This document shows, piece after piece, positions 1-7,553 of a DNA stretch of 12,694 bases. Each line of letters starts with the position of its first letter. The stretch's first letter is position 1. The notes under the pieces are model-generated. The model was given only the letters and a program-made list of their open reading frames with translations. It ran no database searches and had not been told where the DNA came from. Location: positions 1 to 12,694 of the forward strand of contig CAZWGO010000032.1 of the NCBI GenBank assembly GCA_964633355.1, written 5' to 3'. Origin of the DNA: Micavibrio_B sp964633355 (GTDB lineage: Bacteria > Pseudomonadota > Alphaproteobacteria > Micavibrionales > Micavibrionaceae). The position numbers were made by a program, and so were the translations under genes.

Positions 1-5
1 AGTAA

Positions 6-2453
6 TTATAGACTGCAATTATCATTTGGAGTTGGGGTCAAAGTTGCAGTTGCGACATCATTACCGCTGTAATGGTTATTGTTTCCATCGACATAATCAA
101 TTTTCAGAGTAAATTCAGTTCCTCCGACAGTAGCTTTAATGAATTTATTACAGGCTGGAGGACCGCTTTCTGCGCCATTCGAGGCACCATAGGAAGTCGT
201 TCTATTCCCACCATTTGTCGTACATGAAACCGAAATAGGCAAAGTTTCTCCATTATGAGTAATTATTGCCTGCGCAATACCATGTTGTGTGCCGTCTGTA
301 TGGTTTAGGTAATTAGACTGTATAGTTGCACTTGTTTTTCCGCTCGCGCTTGGGAAATTCAATGCGGGAGTTTGTGACATTTTTACGATGACTTTACTTG
401 CCCCAGGTTCACAATAAGACCCAGCAGAGCCGGTCGTACATTCCACTTTCATGCTTTTATTTTCCGGGCTCTGCCTAAAGGGGTTATTTGCATACATATA
501 TGTGTCGGGAACGTTATCTGCAGGCATGCTGAATTGACGCTCAATTGCCTTATCTGTCCAATCACCAAAATTAGTATATCCACCCGAATGGCCACCGATA
601 ATTTTAGGGCCGACAATTGTGGTGGGAGTTCCCGTATAATTGTCGCCTGAATATAAAGTAACCTTGGCGTTTTTTCCGATTGCAACAGAAATTCCACCTA
701 ACCTTTGAGTCAACAGCGGATGTTTTGCGATATTCGGTCTGAACTGATCGCGCAGATTTTCGCGGAAAAGTGCATCTGCATCCGGATGGTATTGATAATC
801 AACGCCTATAGACGGAATTCTAATTGCGCTTTGATTATTGTACGAGCTGACATCGTTAGGAAAGAGGTCAGAATAGTTTCCGGCCCCGACCATATAAGTA
901 GTTTGATCCAACGTTCCCACTTCCGAAAACCATGCCCAGAGACCATCATTGTCATACCAGGATTCGCCTCCAAACATTCCGCCGAATTGAACGAAACAGG
1001 ATTGAGTAGGGCATTGAGTTTGTCCATTGGCTGATGGCATTCCGCCCATAGAAAGACACACATCTGTTCCAGCAGTCGGCGGTATCGCCGCAGAGCAGGG
1101 CTGGTTGCTGCCACCATTACGACCATTACAGGCCCATCTGTAATTAACCGTATCATCTGCAGCATCCACAAAATCACCGGCAGAGCAACCATTGACACTA
1201 GTGCTGCAAGCGCCATTGACAGACACAGGTTTAAGCATATCGCAATTATCGGAAGCGCCGCCTTCGGAGCCCAGACATTGCCACAAGAAGTGAGTACCGC
1301 TATCGGCGGTATTATTCAACGTACCCGACGTACAGCCGTTTTCGACGCTTCTATTACAAACGCCAGTAGTCGTATTTTTTACCCTTGAACAATTTGTCGC
1401 ATTGGCACCGCCATAACGGCCATTACATTGCCATGTATAATGCGTCGTGTTTTCCCCGGCATTTGACAGGTCGCCCGAAGCACAGGAATTGCGTGTCGTA
1501 TTGTTACAGACGCCGTCTTCCGGCGGCAGGCAAAGATTTGCGGAACAGTTTGCATTGGCGCCGCCATTAATGCCTGTACAGCTCCAGCTCCAAGGAGCGG
1601 TGGGTGTGCCGTCGCCTGTTACGCCAGAGGGATTGCCGGTTGCGCATAGAGAGTCGGCGGCCAAAGGCGATGACGTATATGTGCCGCCACTGGCATAGCC
1701 GCATTCAGCGGGTATAACTTTATTTGCCTTGCATATGCCTGAATTGGCGCCGCCATTAAGGCCGTTACAGCGCCATTGAAATTCAGTTGCAGTGTCGGTC
1801 TCCTCGGCAAATGTGCCGTAAGTACATTGATTGGCTGTCGTGCTGCAGACGCCGTTGACAGAGGTTGCTCCTTTTGAGAATCCACAACTGACAGAAGCTG
1901 TGGCTCCGCCGCTTGAGCTCGTACAACTCCATTTATATTCAGTCGGGCTATCGGTTTCATCTTGATAAGTTCCTGACAAACATTTCTCCGGTTCTGTCGT
2001 GCTGCATTGAGCGTTAGCGCTGCCTCCGCCGCTACAACGATAGCCAAAGACTCTACAATTCGTTGCATTGGCATTGGAAGATCCGTTGCGCCACACACGA
2101 GATATACAACCTGTTGTCGTACCGGAAATAGTTGAATTAGCATGTGGACCAGGATTTTTTGCGGATCCGGGATTTCCGGTTGAATCTGTACAGCCTACAA
2201 AATTTCCTTCAAGGAACCTGTTGGCAGGGGACATATACTGACTTGCCACACAAGGCCCACCTTCGGGATGATTGATATTAAACCCTGCACCTTGCGGGCC
2301 ATCATAGTCATTTAGTTCGACTTCGTTGCCGACTGTACAGGCCGCATACGCGGAAACCGGATTTAAGATGATAAATCCCAAGGCGAGGGCGAGGGAAGCC
2401 TTTCCCAAACAAACGGAAACTATCTTTTTACAAATATCATTTTTCAAAGACAA
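6..2453 (-). CDS. Large secreted cysteine-rich repeat protein, possible pilus-associated adhesin
   Basis: An 815-residue protein with a Sec signal peptide: basic N-terminus, hydrophobic stretch at about residues 20-34 and an AYA-A type cleavage site near residue 38. The start is TTG (2451-2453), preceded on the minus strand by GGAGAG four bases upstream; no in-frame ATG is nearby. Residues 148-453 hold six degenerate repeats, each with four cysteines: a G-x-C opening, a second Cys about 6-7 residues on, an aromatic-x-W-x-C core, a GG and a closing Cys. The rest (about 465-815) is Gly/Asn/Ser/Thr-rich and beta-like; residues 596-641 faintly recall a crystallin-type Greek key (YSGDNYTG, then GDWTDK). 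No catalytic motif and no C-terminal anchor are seen. It lies 120 bp downstream of three prepilin genes on the same strand, and its third repeat is of the kind found at the end of the third prepilin. I infer an exported adhesin or pilus-tip-like partner. The product name is not recognised. Confidence 0.75.
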   Translation of the reverse strand: MSLKNDICKKIVSVCLGKASLALALGFIILNPVSAYAACTVGNEVELNDYDGPQGAGFNINHPEGGPCVASQYMSPANRFLEGNFVGCTDSTGNPGSAKNPGPHANSTISGTTTGCISRVWRNGSSNANATNCRVFGYRCSGGGSANAQCSTTEPEKCLSGTYQDETDSPTEYKWSCTSSSGGATASVSCGFSKGATSVNGVCSTTANQCTYGTFAEETDTATEFQWRCNGLNGGANSGICKANKVIPAECGYASGGTYTSSPLAADSLCATGNPSGVTGDGTPTAPWSWSCTGINGGANANCSANLCLPPEDGVCNNTTRNSCASGDLSNAGENTTHYTWQCNGRYGGANATNCSRVKNTTTGVCNRSVENGCTSGTLNNTADSGTHFLWQCLGSEGGASDNCDMLKPVSVNGACSTSVNGCSAGDFVDAADDTVNYRWACNGRNGGSNQPCSAAIPPTAGTDVCLSMGGMPSANGQTQCPTQSCFVQFGGMFGGESWYDNDGLWAWFSEVGTLDQTTYMVGAGNYSDLFPNDVSSYNNQSAIRIPSIGVDYQYHPDADALFRENLRDQFRPNIAKHPLLTQRLGGISVAIGKNAKVTLYSGDNYTGTPTTIVGPKIIGGHSGGYTNFGDWTDKAIERQFSMPADNVPDTYMYANNPFRQSPENKSMKVECTTGSAGSYCEPGASKVIVKMSQTPALNFPSASGKTSATIQSNYLNHTDGTQHGIAQAIITHNGETLPISVSCTTNGGNRTTSYGASNGAESGPPACNKFIKATVGGTEFTLKIDYVDGNNNHYSGNDVATATLTPTPNDNCSL
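1095..2012 (-). repeat. Six tandem four-cysteine protein repeats
   Basis: These codons encode residues 148-453 of the secreted protein. The repeat units lie at about residues 148-190, 201-241, 249-303, 314-355, 364-404 and 414-453. Each has a W-x-C core (WSC, WRC, WSC, WQC, WQC, WAC), then GG and a final Cys. Five units are short (about 41-43 residues). The third is longer, opens with ECGYASGG and reads WSWSCTGINGG, which places it with the repeats of the third prepilin (2574-4349). The regular Cys count suggests two disulfides per unit, fitting oxidation after export. The units differ in sequence, so the duplication is old. Confidence 0.8.
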
Positions 2454-2573
2454 AATACTCTCCGTTTGTTACGCCAGCCTCATCATAAATCGAAGGCTAT
2501 GCCATTATAGTTTAAATCCATGCCAGTTAAGAAAATATAAATAAAATTTTATCCTTTATCAGTATTCCTATAC
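2454..2573 (-). other. Intergenic leader between third prepilin and secreted protein
   Basis: This is a 120-bp AT-rich gap, much longer than the junctions between the prepilin genes. It contains a good -10 hexamer and the GGAG ribosome site of the secreted-protein gene. The AT-only palindrome ATAAAATTTTAT lies near 2541-2552, but there is no GC-rich hairpin with a T-run, so I see no clear terminator for the prepilin operon here. Read-through plus an internal promoter is the simplest view. Confidence 0.5.
2504..2530 (-). promoter_or_regulatory. Candidate sigma-70 type promoter for the secreted-protein gene
   Basis: On the minus strand a perfect TATAAT (complement of 2504-2509) follows TTAACT (complement of 2525-2530; four of six matches to TTGACA) with a 15-bp spacer, slightly short. 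The -10 lies about 50 bp upstream of the TTG start. The -10 is strong, the -35 weak. It would allow the secreted protein to be expressed separately from the prepilins. Confidence 0.4.
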
Positions 2574-4349
2574 TCAATTAGTTTGAGGTAAGGATCGGCA
2601 ATTAACTTGGGAAGATCCAGTTCCGCATGTCCAAGTATAGGTTTCAACGCCGGGGCTTGGGCTAAACATAGACACAAAACCTGTAACGCCGCCTGAACAG
2701 TATTGACCATCTGGACCTACTCCGCCCGGCGGGTTTGGATTTGGTGGGCCTATCCAACCATTTGATTCATGTTGTGGTCCACATGCTCCAAGGGTCGTCG
2801 TTGGACAATTCCCTGGGCCGCATTCGCAGGAATTTGTTACTGTCTTGTTTGCGCTACAGCTTGCATTGGTGGACCCTTCACCTGCGCCTTCACAGGTCCA
2901 GCTCCAATTGCCCGATGAAGCATTGAAACTTGTCATCGTGCCCATAGAGCAGCGATCAGAAGCTGCTGGCGCGTTTGCATAGTTTCGACCGTTGGCCGGG
3001 CCGCAGGCCCCATTATACGGAGGCGGGACTTTAGCCGCGCTGCAATTGGCGGTCTGGCCAGCCTGGGTACAGGACCATGACCAGCTATCCGTTCCTTCGG
3101 TAACAGCGCCGGAATTGCCGAATTTGCACAGCCTTCCGCCGACCGGCGGGTCGGTGAGGGACTGACCGTTGGCGCTGCCGCATTCACCGGGGAATTGTGC
3201 CGGATCCATTACCTTACAAATAGCTGTACCATCAGCTTTGATGCCGATCATGAATTCGCCGTCTTTGCAGCCGAAATAAATCGGTCCGCATTGCGGTTCG
3301 CCGTTATAAAATCCTGTAATATATTCTCCGGCGTCGCAGGTTTTTTCAAGCGCGGCCACCTGAATACAGTCATTGCCATCACATAGGCTGTTTGTTTTAA
3401 GCGCGCCGCGAATATTCATGTTGCCGTCGAAAGCCGACGGATTGGTTGAATCATATAAAATAGATAAGTTACCATCACCGGCGGCAATTGGTCTTTGTGC
3501 ACCGACATATATGTTGCCTTCGCCGGTTGCGATCAGATCGTCTGTACTTTCTCCAGTCTTATCGGGGTCGATACCACGTCTCCATGTCGAGCTCTGTTCG
3601 GGAATCCTGTTGAAAGCGATGATATCATCGAAATAATCATTGCTGGAGGCTTCGGAATAGGAATTCGAGCGAAAATTCGCCTCTGTCGCGCCGGTCAAGA
3701 AGTCGCAATTGGCCGTATCGGCAGCTGTTCCGCTACAAGCCGCAACAGCCGTTCCATTCATGGAAAATCCGCCCTTGCGGTTTTTGCCCGGGCTGAAGGT
3801 TGCAAATACGCCCGGGAATTGGTCGGTACCAGTTACATCAAACAAGTCCTGATTTTGCTCGTTTTGAACCCGAAGAGCGCCCTTATTTTCCTTAAAGCCA
3901 TCCTGCGTCGCGGCTTCGGTCACGGCATAAACAATTCTTGAGCCATAGACATCATATGCTTCTTCTTCCGGAATATTCAGCTCACGAAACGGCAGGGCGC
4001 CAATTAACACTTTGCGGCTATCGACGCCATTTTGGGCGCAAAGCCCGTTCGTACATGTTCCGGCAGCCGGAAAAGAGGTTCCTTCATATCCGTAAGTAGC
4101 ATCGCCGCGCGGGATTGTAAAAGAAGCTGGCTGAGGGAGGTGGCCATGGATTTTTTTATAGTCATTAATTCTGTCGGCCGTAGACGCAACGCGCTCGCGA
4201 TTGGTTTCAAGCCTTACTTCCGTTTGCCAGCTTTGATAGCCGGTAGCGACCATGGCAATGACCGTGCCGAGAATGACGATGACGACGCATAATTCGACAA
4301 GCGTAAAGCCGGCGCTTGATTTTTTTGTTATGGCTGCGGACGTATTCAT
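2574..4349 (-). CDS. Large prepilin-like protein with C-terminal cysteine-rich repeats
   Basis: A 591-residue type IV pilin-like prepilin. The N-terminus has a short basic leader ending SSAG, then FTLVEL, so the prepilin peptidase would cut after Gly14, leaving Phe at +1 and the conserved Glu at +5, followed by a hydrophobic helix (about 15-38). The ectodomain shares landmarks with the two upstream prepilins: GxLPFREL (118-124), DVYGSRIVYAVTE (133-145), FSPGKNRKGG (185-194) and YFDD (239-242). Residues 309-378 hold a Cys-rich connector (LCD..DC, then C-x3-EY..G...NGE..C). Three repeats follow at about 388-437, 447-499 and 521-584, with CG..NG openings and WSWSC/WSWTC/YTWTC cores. At about 600 residues it is several times the size of a normal pilin (150-200). 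The start ATG has AGGAG seven bases upstream, embedded in the stop region of the preceding gene, 4 bp away. Likely an inner-membrane prepilin assembled by a pilus or type II-like machine; its exact role is unknown. Confidence 0.8.
   Translation of the reverse strand: MNTSAAITKKSSAGFTLVELCVVIVILGTVIAMVATGYQSWQTEVRLETNRERVASTADRINDYKKIHGHLPQPASFTIPRGDATYGYEGTSFPAAGTCTNGLCAQNGVDSRKVLIGALPFRELNIPEEEAYDVYGSRIVYAVTEAATQDGFKENKGALRVQNEQNQDLFDVTGTDQFPGVFATFSPGKNRKGGFSMNGTAVAACSGTAADTANCDFLTGATEANFRSNSYSEASSNDYFDDIIAFNRIPEQSSTWRRGIDPDKTGESTDDLIATGEGNIYVGAQRPIAAGDGNLSILYDSTNPSAFDGNMNIRGALKTNSLCDGNDCIQVAALEKTCDAGEYITGFYNGEPQCGPIYFGCKDGEFMIGIKADGTAICKVMDPAQFPGECGSANGQSLTDPPVGGRLCKFGNSGAVTEGTDSWSWSCTQAGQTANCSAAKVPPPYNGACGPANGRNYANAPAASDRCSMGTMTSFNASSGNWSWTCEGAGEGSTNASCSANKTVTNSCECGPGNCPTTTLGACGPQHESNGWIGPPNPNPPGGVGPDGQYCSGGVTGFVSMFSPSPGVETYTWTCGTGSSQVNCRSLPQTN
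2598..3188 (-). repeat. Three C-terminal CG..NG / W-W-C protein repeats in the third prepilin
   Basis: Encodes residues 388-584. Unit 1 (388-437) and unit 2 (447-499) align well: GECGSANG versus GACGPANG, then a proline-rich turn, LCKFG versus RCSMG, WSWSC versus WSWTC, and a closing NCSA versus SCSA. Unit 3 (521-584) is more divergent: GACGPQ, a Gly/Pro-rich insert, YCSGG, YTWTC and NC. A short Cys knot-like stretch (SCECGPGNC, 507-515) separates units 2 and 3. The same unit type occurs once in the secreted protein at 6-2453. Confidence 0.75.
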
Positions 4350-4353
4350 TCTA

Positions 4354-6153
4354 CTACTCCTGTGGCATCGTAACTTTGGCGCATAAGGTTTCGTATGTAC
4401 CTTTTAGCTCGTTTGCATTCAAATTTCTTGCACCATTGCGCGCGTTGATGATGCTGGTTTCATCGGGGCCGCAATCGGGATATCTTTTATCGCTCGAGGC
4501 CCAGTTAATTTCAAAAGTGGCACCTTTCCCGTTAACGCCCAGGCACCATTTCATTTCGCCAATATCTCTGTAATCCTCATCGCTTAGAGGACCTAGAGCT
4601 TCGGTAAGGTTGTGGATTGCAGCGTTGTTTCCTGGGATTCCCTCATAATCGCGTACCCCTGTATCTCTCGTTCCTGCCGGGCAGGAGCCCGAAGCCCAAA
4701 TGGACGTTAAAACGACATTCGCATCAGTGGTTCGCATACAGAGCTGCTCTTTTGAGCCTTTTGCTTTAGTCTCGGAAAGCGAACGCAAAGGATCGCCTGC
4801 CTCGCCTAAAATGTTATCGCTGATTTCAGTTGTTTTCCAATCAGAGCCTTTTACATCTTTGCATTCTTGCATCATATTTGTATTCGAAGTGGCGATCCAT
4901 GCGGCCTCTAACTTTACAGGCAGCTTTTCAATACAAAGAACGTCACCATTCGTATTCAGGCCGCGCACATAACCGTTTTCACATTCATCGGTTGTTGCAG
5001 GCAGGCTGATGGGTTCGCAGTTTGCCTCAAGCTCCTTATCTGAATTGATAAAAACGCTCTTCATATATTCTTTAGGGTCGTTGCATTTGAGGTCGATGAC
5101 GCCTTCGGATGTGACGCATTTACTGGTATTATTAACATCACAAATTTCTTGCGCAAATGTCGCGCGTTCCACCAGCAGGATGCTACCAGTCTCGCTGCTA
5201 TCAGAGTTAGGACCGATTTCAAGTTTGACGTCTGTATCATCCTTGCCCGGCGTGTTGGTTCCGATGCCGACATTACCTTTAGTAACTGTTGAAATACCGT
5301 TCGAGCCATCTTTGCTCCATAAAGTCATCGGGACGGTCGAGGCGAATGTTATATAGTCATCATAATAAGTGTCTTTATCGGAAGCCGTGCTGCGCAGGCC
5401 CGAAACGAATTTTGCATCGGCCAGATCGCAATTCGATTTTTGCAGTGTATATCCGGTATCACTGCAATCTTCATTTCTACCGGAGGCAAGCTTCTTCGAG
5501 CCCATACCGTCCGCGCCCATTGATATCACGACGAAATGGGCGTCTTGCTTGGTTCCGCCTGTATTTCTGTCGTTTTCATCGACAATGGCGATGGCGCCTT
5601 TATATGTATCAAAGGTTGCGGCGATAGTCGCAGCACTTGTTTTATCATATTTTTTTGTCAAGACTTCGGTCACTGCATAAAGAGGAATGTTGCCCCAGGC
5701 ATCCGTGATATTCGGATTGGCAATTTCATTGTCCTCAATAAGTTCGGCCAGCGTCACTTCATAGGGATCACCGGCTTCCGGCTTGACAGTCGCATAAGTC
5801 GGTAATACGCCGACCATGACGCGGTCATCGGCTAAACCGTTTCCATTCGCATCGCGCGCACCATTAATGAAAGTCGCGGTTGCCGTACAATCCTCCTTGC
5901 CGTAATCGGCATCGCCTGCGACGAGATTTTTATTGGCCGGGCAAGGGTAGCGGCCTGCAAGCTCATAGAATTTACTAATTGCCGTCTCGGCATTGATAAT
6001 CGAGCGCTTGGTTTCTTCATGTTTAAGCTGAGCTTCATATCCTTCAAAGAATTTTACGATGGCAACCGTCAGCATAACGCTTATGAGGATAACGATGCTA
6101 AGTTCCAGCAATGTAAAACCAGCTTGCGAAGGCTTTTTATTTTTTAACTGCAT
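4354..6153 (-). CDS. Large prepilin-like protein with tail-fibre-like stem and W/C repeats
   Basis: A 599-residue prepilin-like protein. The leader MQLKNKKPSQAG is followed by FTLLELSIVILIS: cleavage after Gly12, Phe +1, Glu +5, then a membrane helix to about 35. The ectodomain carries RYPCPAN (68-74), a calcium-loop-like DANGNGLADD (101-110), GVLPTY (115-120), DAWGNIPLYAVTE (151-163), GAIAIVDE (186-193), VVISMGADGMGS (208-219) and YYDDY (263-267). GNVGIGTNTPG (293-303) is a motif I know from phage tail fibres and trimeric beta-stem proteins. A Cys connector (about 337-407: ICD, KC, C-x3-EY, CENGYVRGLNTNG..C) leads to three degenerate W...C...C repeats (415-594). The ATG start overlaps the stop of the previous prepilin by 10 bp (shared ATGCAGTTAA), so translational coupling is likely; the nearby SD is only GGGGTG. 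Confidence 0.8.
   Translation of the reverse strand: MQLKNKKPSQAGFTLLELSIVILISVMLTVAIVKFFEGYEAQLKHEETKRSIINAETAISKFYELAGRYPCPANKNLVAGDADYGKEDCTATATFINGARDANGNGLADDRVMVGVLPTYATVKPEAGDPYEVTLAELIEDNEIANPNITDAWGNIPLYAVTEVLTKKYDKTSAATIAATFDTYKGAIAIVDENDRNTGGTKQDAHFVVISMGADGMGSKKLASGRNEDCSDTGYTLQKSNCDLADAKFVSGLRSTASDKDTYYDDYITFASTVPMTLWSKDGSNGISTVTKGNVGIGTNTPGKDDTDVKLEIGPNSDSSETGSILLVERATFAQEICDVNNTSKCVTSEGVIDLKCNDPKEYMKSVFINSDKELEANCEPISLPATTDECENGYVRGLNTNGDVLCIEKLPVKLEAAWIATSNTNMMQECKDVKGSDWKTTEISDNILGEAGDPLRSLSETKAKGSKEQLCMRTTDANVVLTSIWASGSCPAGTRDTGVRDYEGIPGNNAAIHNLTEALGPLSDEDYRDIGEMKWCLGVNGKGATFEINWASSDKRYPDCGPDETSIINARNGARNLNANELKGTYETLCAKVTMPQE
4372..4911 (-). repeat. Three degenerate W..C..C protein repeats ending the second prepilin
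   Basis: Encodes residues about 415-594. Each unit of about 50-65 residues starts with a beta-like strand carrying Trp (LEAAWIATS, LTSIWASGS, FEINWASSD), has a Cys 5-13 residues later (C431, C491, C561), an Asn/Gly-rich middle, and closes with a second Cys (EQLC472, MKWC537, ETLC591). Identity between units is low, so this is a by-eye alignment of landmarks. No such repeat is seen in the other two prepilins. Confidence 0.5.
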
Positions 6154-7553
6154 TGAGGCACCCCGTTGACTAATTTACTTATGCCCATGCCAGTAGGACA
6201 GCTTGATGGCGGTATAGGACTCTTAGTTTCCGTCGGGCAATCGCGCTTGATATAAGCGGAATTTGGTTCGCTCTCATTTTGTTTAGAAAAACCTTGCAAT
6301 CCGCCCATATCATTGCATTTAACAGCAGCATTCGGGCTGCCGACCCAATCTGTCGGGTCAGGCTCTTTACCGGAGATATTGATAGTTCTGAAGCAATTCC
6401 ATGTAGTCGTACCACCATCTTTGCGGTTACAAATTGTCTGGCTTTTCGTTTTATAAACCTTTACCGCACCGCCCACATCCATGGAGGCCTCGGCCGTTGT
6501 CAATTCGGACGGATCATCTTTAATCATGACAGTTCCGCTTTCAGAAATGAATGTACCGGCTTCGGCATCGGAGACATCGCTTCGAAGGCTCGACCAGCCT
6601 TCATCGCGTGACGTGGTGCGGTAGACGATAGTATCGTCGTAGTGGTTTGCACCTTCCGGTTTTGCAAAAGATCGCGAAGGAGATGTAAGTTCAGCTTGAA
6701 CGGTGGCAAGAGGGTTGGCGGGATCCTTGATCGTAATTACATCTTTTTTCGAGCGGCCACGCAAAGTCGCTGTCATCGAAGTTTGATTGCAATTTGAGGT
6801 GTCCAGCCCGGGATTTGTACAGGCTGATAGAGTTGAATCCCCTTGCCAAGCACCTTTGCGGTCTTCGCCATGGCTGATAAGGGCAAACATTACGCGATTG
6901 TTGCTTCCATCATATGTATCGGCATTGCTTATTTGGCTTTCCGTATCTGGATCGTTATAAATAAGAGTAGGCGTATCTTTGTTTGTAAGTTTGACACCGA
7001 TTGGCGCGTTATCCTGATCTATAATAGCAATCGCGCCAGCCCCGTTTACAAACGCATTGGGATCATCCGGATTAGCTGTATTGTTAACGGTTAACTGGCG
7101 AGTGACGACATAGGATATTTTTGATCCGTAGATATCATAGATATCCTTTTCGTTTAGTCCCAGCTCGAGAAAAGGTACCGTTCCGGCCAATACTTGATTA
7201 ACCGGAGATGTATTCGGCGTAGTCCCGCCAAAACAACGGACTCCTTGTGAAACAAAAATTCCGGCACAGGCATCACTGGCTGTAATAGTAGCAGGTGTGC
7301 CATAAAAAGTATCCGTACTTGGCAAGGTAGGATTTGCCGGAACTGGATATTTCTTGTTCTGCTGTGCGTATTTATTAAGAGCGATCGCGATATTTTCGAG
7401 AGTCTTGTTGTTTTCGCGGGAAACGCGTTCCATCTTATTGATGTTATACATCTGTAGCATAGGTGTAATCAAAAGCCCGACGACGATCAGGGCGATTGCG
7501 ATCTCTAGCAGAGATAGGCCTTTTTCGGACTGTCTGGTATCTAAATCTGTCAT
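6144..7553 (-). CDS. Prepilin-like protein, first gene of the prepilin operon
   Basis: A 469-residue prepilin-like protein. The leader of 12 residues ends EKG, followed by LSLLEIAIALIVVG: a cleavage site with Leu rather than the usual Phe/Met at +1 but the conserved Glu at +5, then a hydrophobic helix to about 35. The ectodomain has KKYPVPAN (67-74), GTVPFLEL (124-131), DIYGSKISYVVT (140-151), GAIAIIDQ (173-180), FALISHGEDRKGA (223-235) and HYDD (304-307), the same order as in the next two genes. The C-terminus ends exactly on a SCPTG...LVNGVPQC clasp (451-468), where the other two prepilins continue. I chose ATG at 7551-7553 because AGGG lies five bases upstream; the in-frame GTG six bases earlier overlaps that AGGG and would have no spacer. 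It is the promoter-proximal gene of the three. A minor pilin or pseudopilin role is inferred. Confidence 0.8.
   Translation of the reverse strand: MTDLDTRQSEKGLSLLEIAIALIVVGLLITPMLQMYNINKMERVSRENNKTLENIAIALNKYAQQNKKYPVPANPTLPSTDTFYGTPATITASDACAGIFVSQGVRCFGGTTPNTSPVNQVLAGTVPFLELGLNEKDIYDIYGSKISYVVTRQLTVNNTANPDDPNAFVNGAGAIAIIDQDNAPIGVKLTNKDTPTLIYNDPDTESQISNADTYDGSNNRVMFALISHGEDRKGAWQGDSTLSACTNPGLDTSNCNQTSMTATLRGRSKKDVITIKDPANPLATVQAELTSPSRSFAKPEGANHYDDTIVYRTTSRDEGWSSLRSDVSDAEAGTFISESGTVMIKDDPSELTTAEASMDVGGAVKVYKTKSQTICNRKDGGTTTWNCFRTINISGKEPDPTDWVGSPNAAVKCNDMGGLQGFSKQNESEPNSAYIKRDCPTETKSPIPPSSCPTGMGISKLVNGVPQCS

Noticed and set aside
1095..2012. CRISPR array or DNA-level tandem repeat
   Set aside because: The periodicity is in the protein (Cys/Trp/Gly spacing); the nucleotide units differ and are not identical direct repeats with spacers.
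1619..2143. 174-codon minus-strand frame overlapping the repeat region of the secreted protein
   Set aside because: It is a shifted frame of the repeats, with no signal peptide or recognisable domain; the main frame has a signal peptide and regular Cys/Trp pattern.
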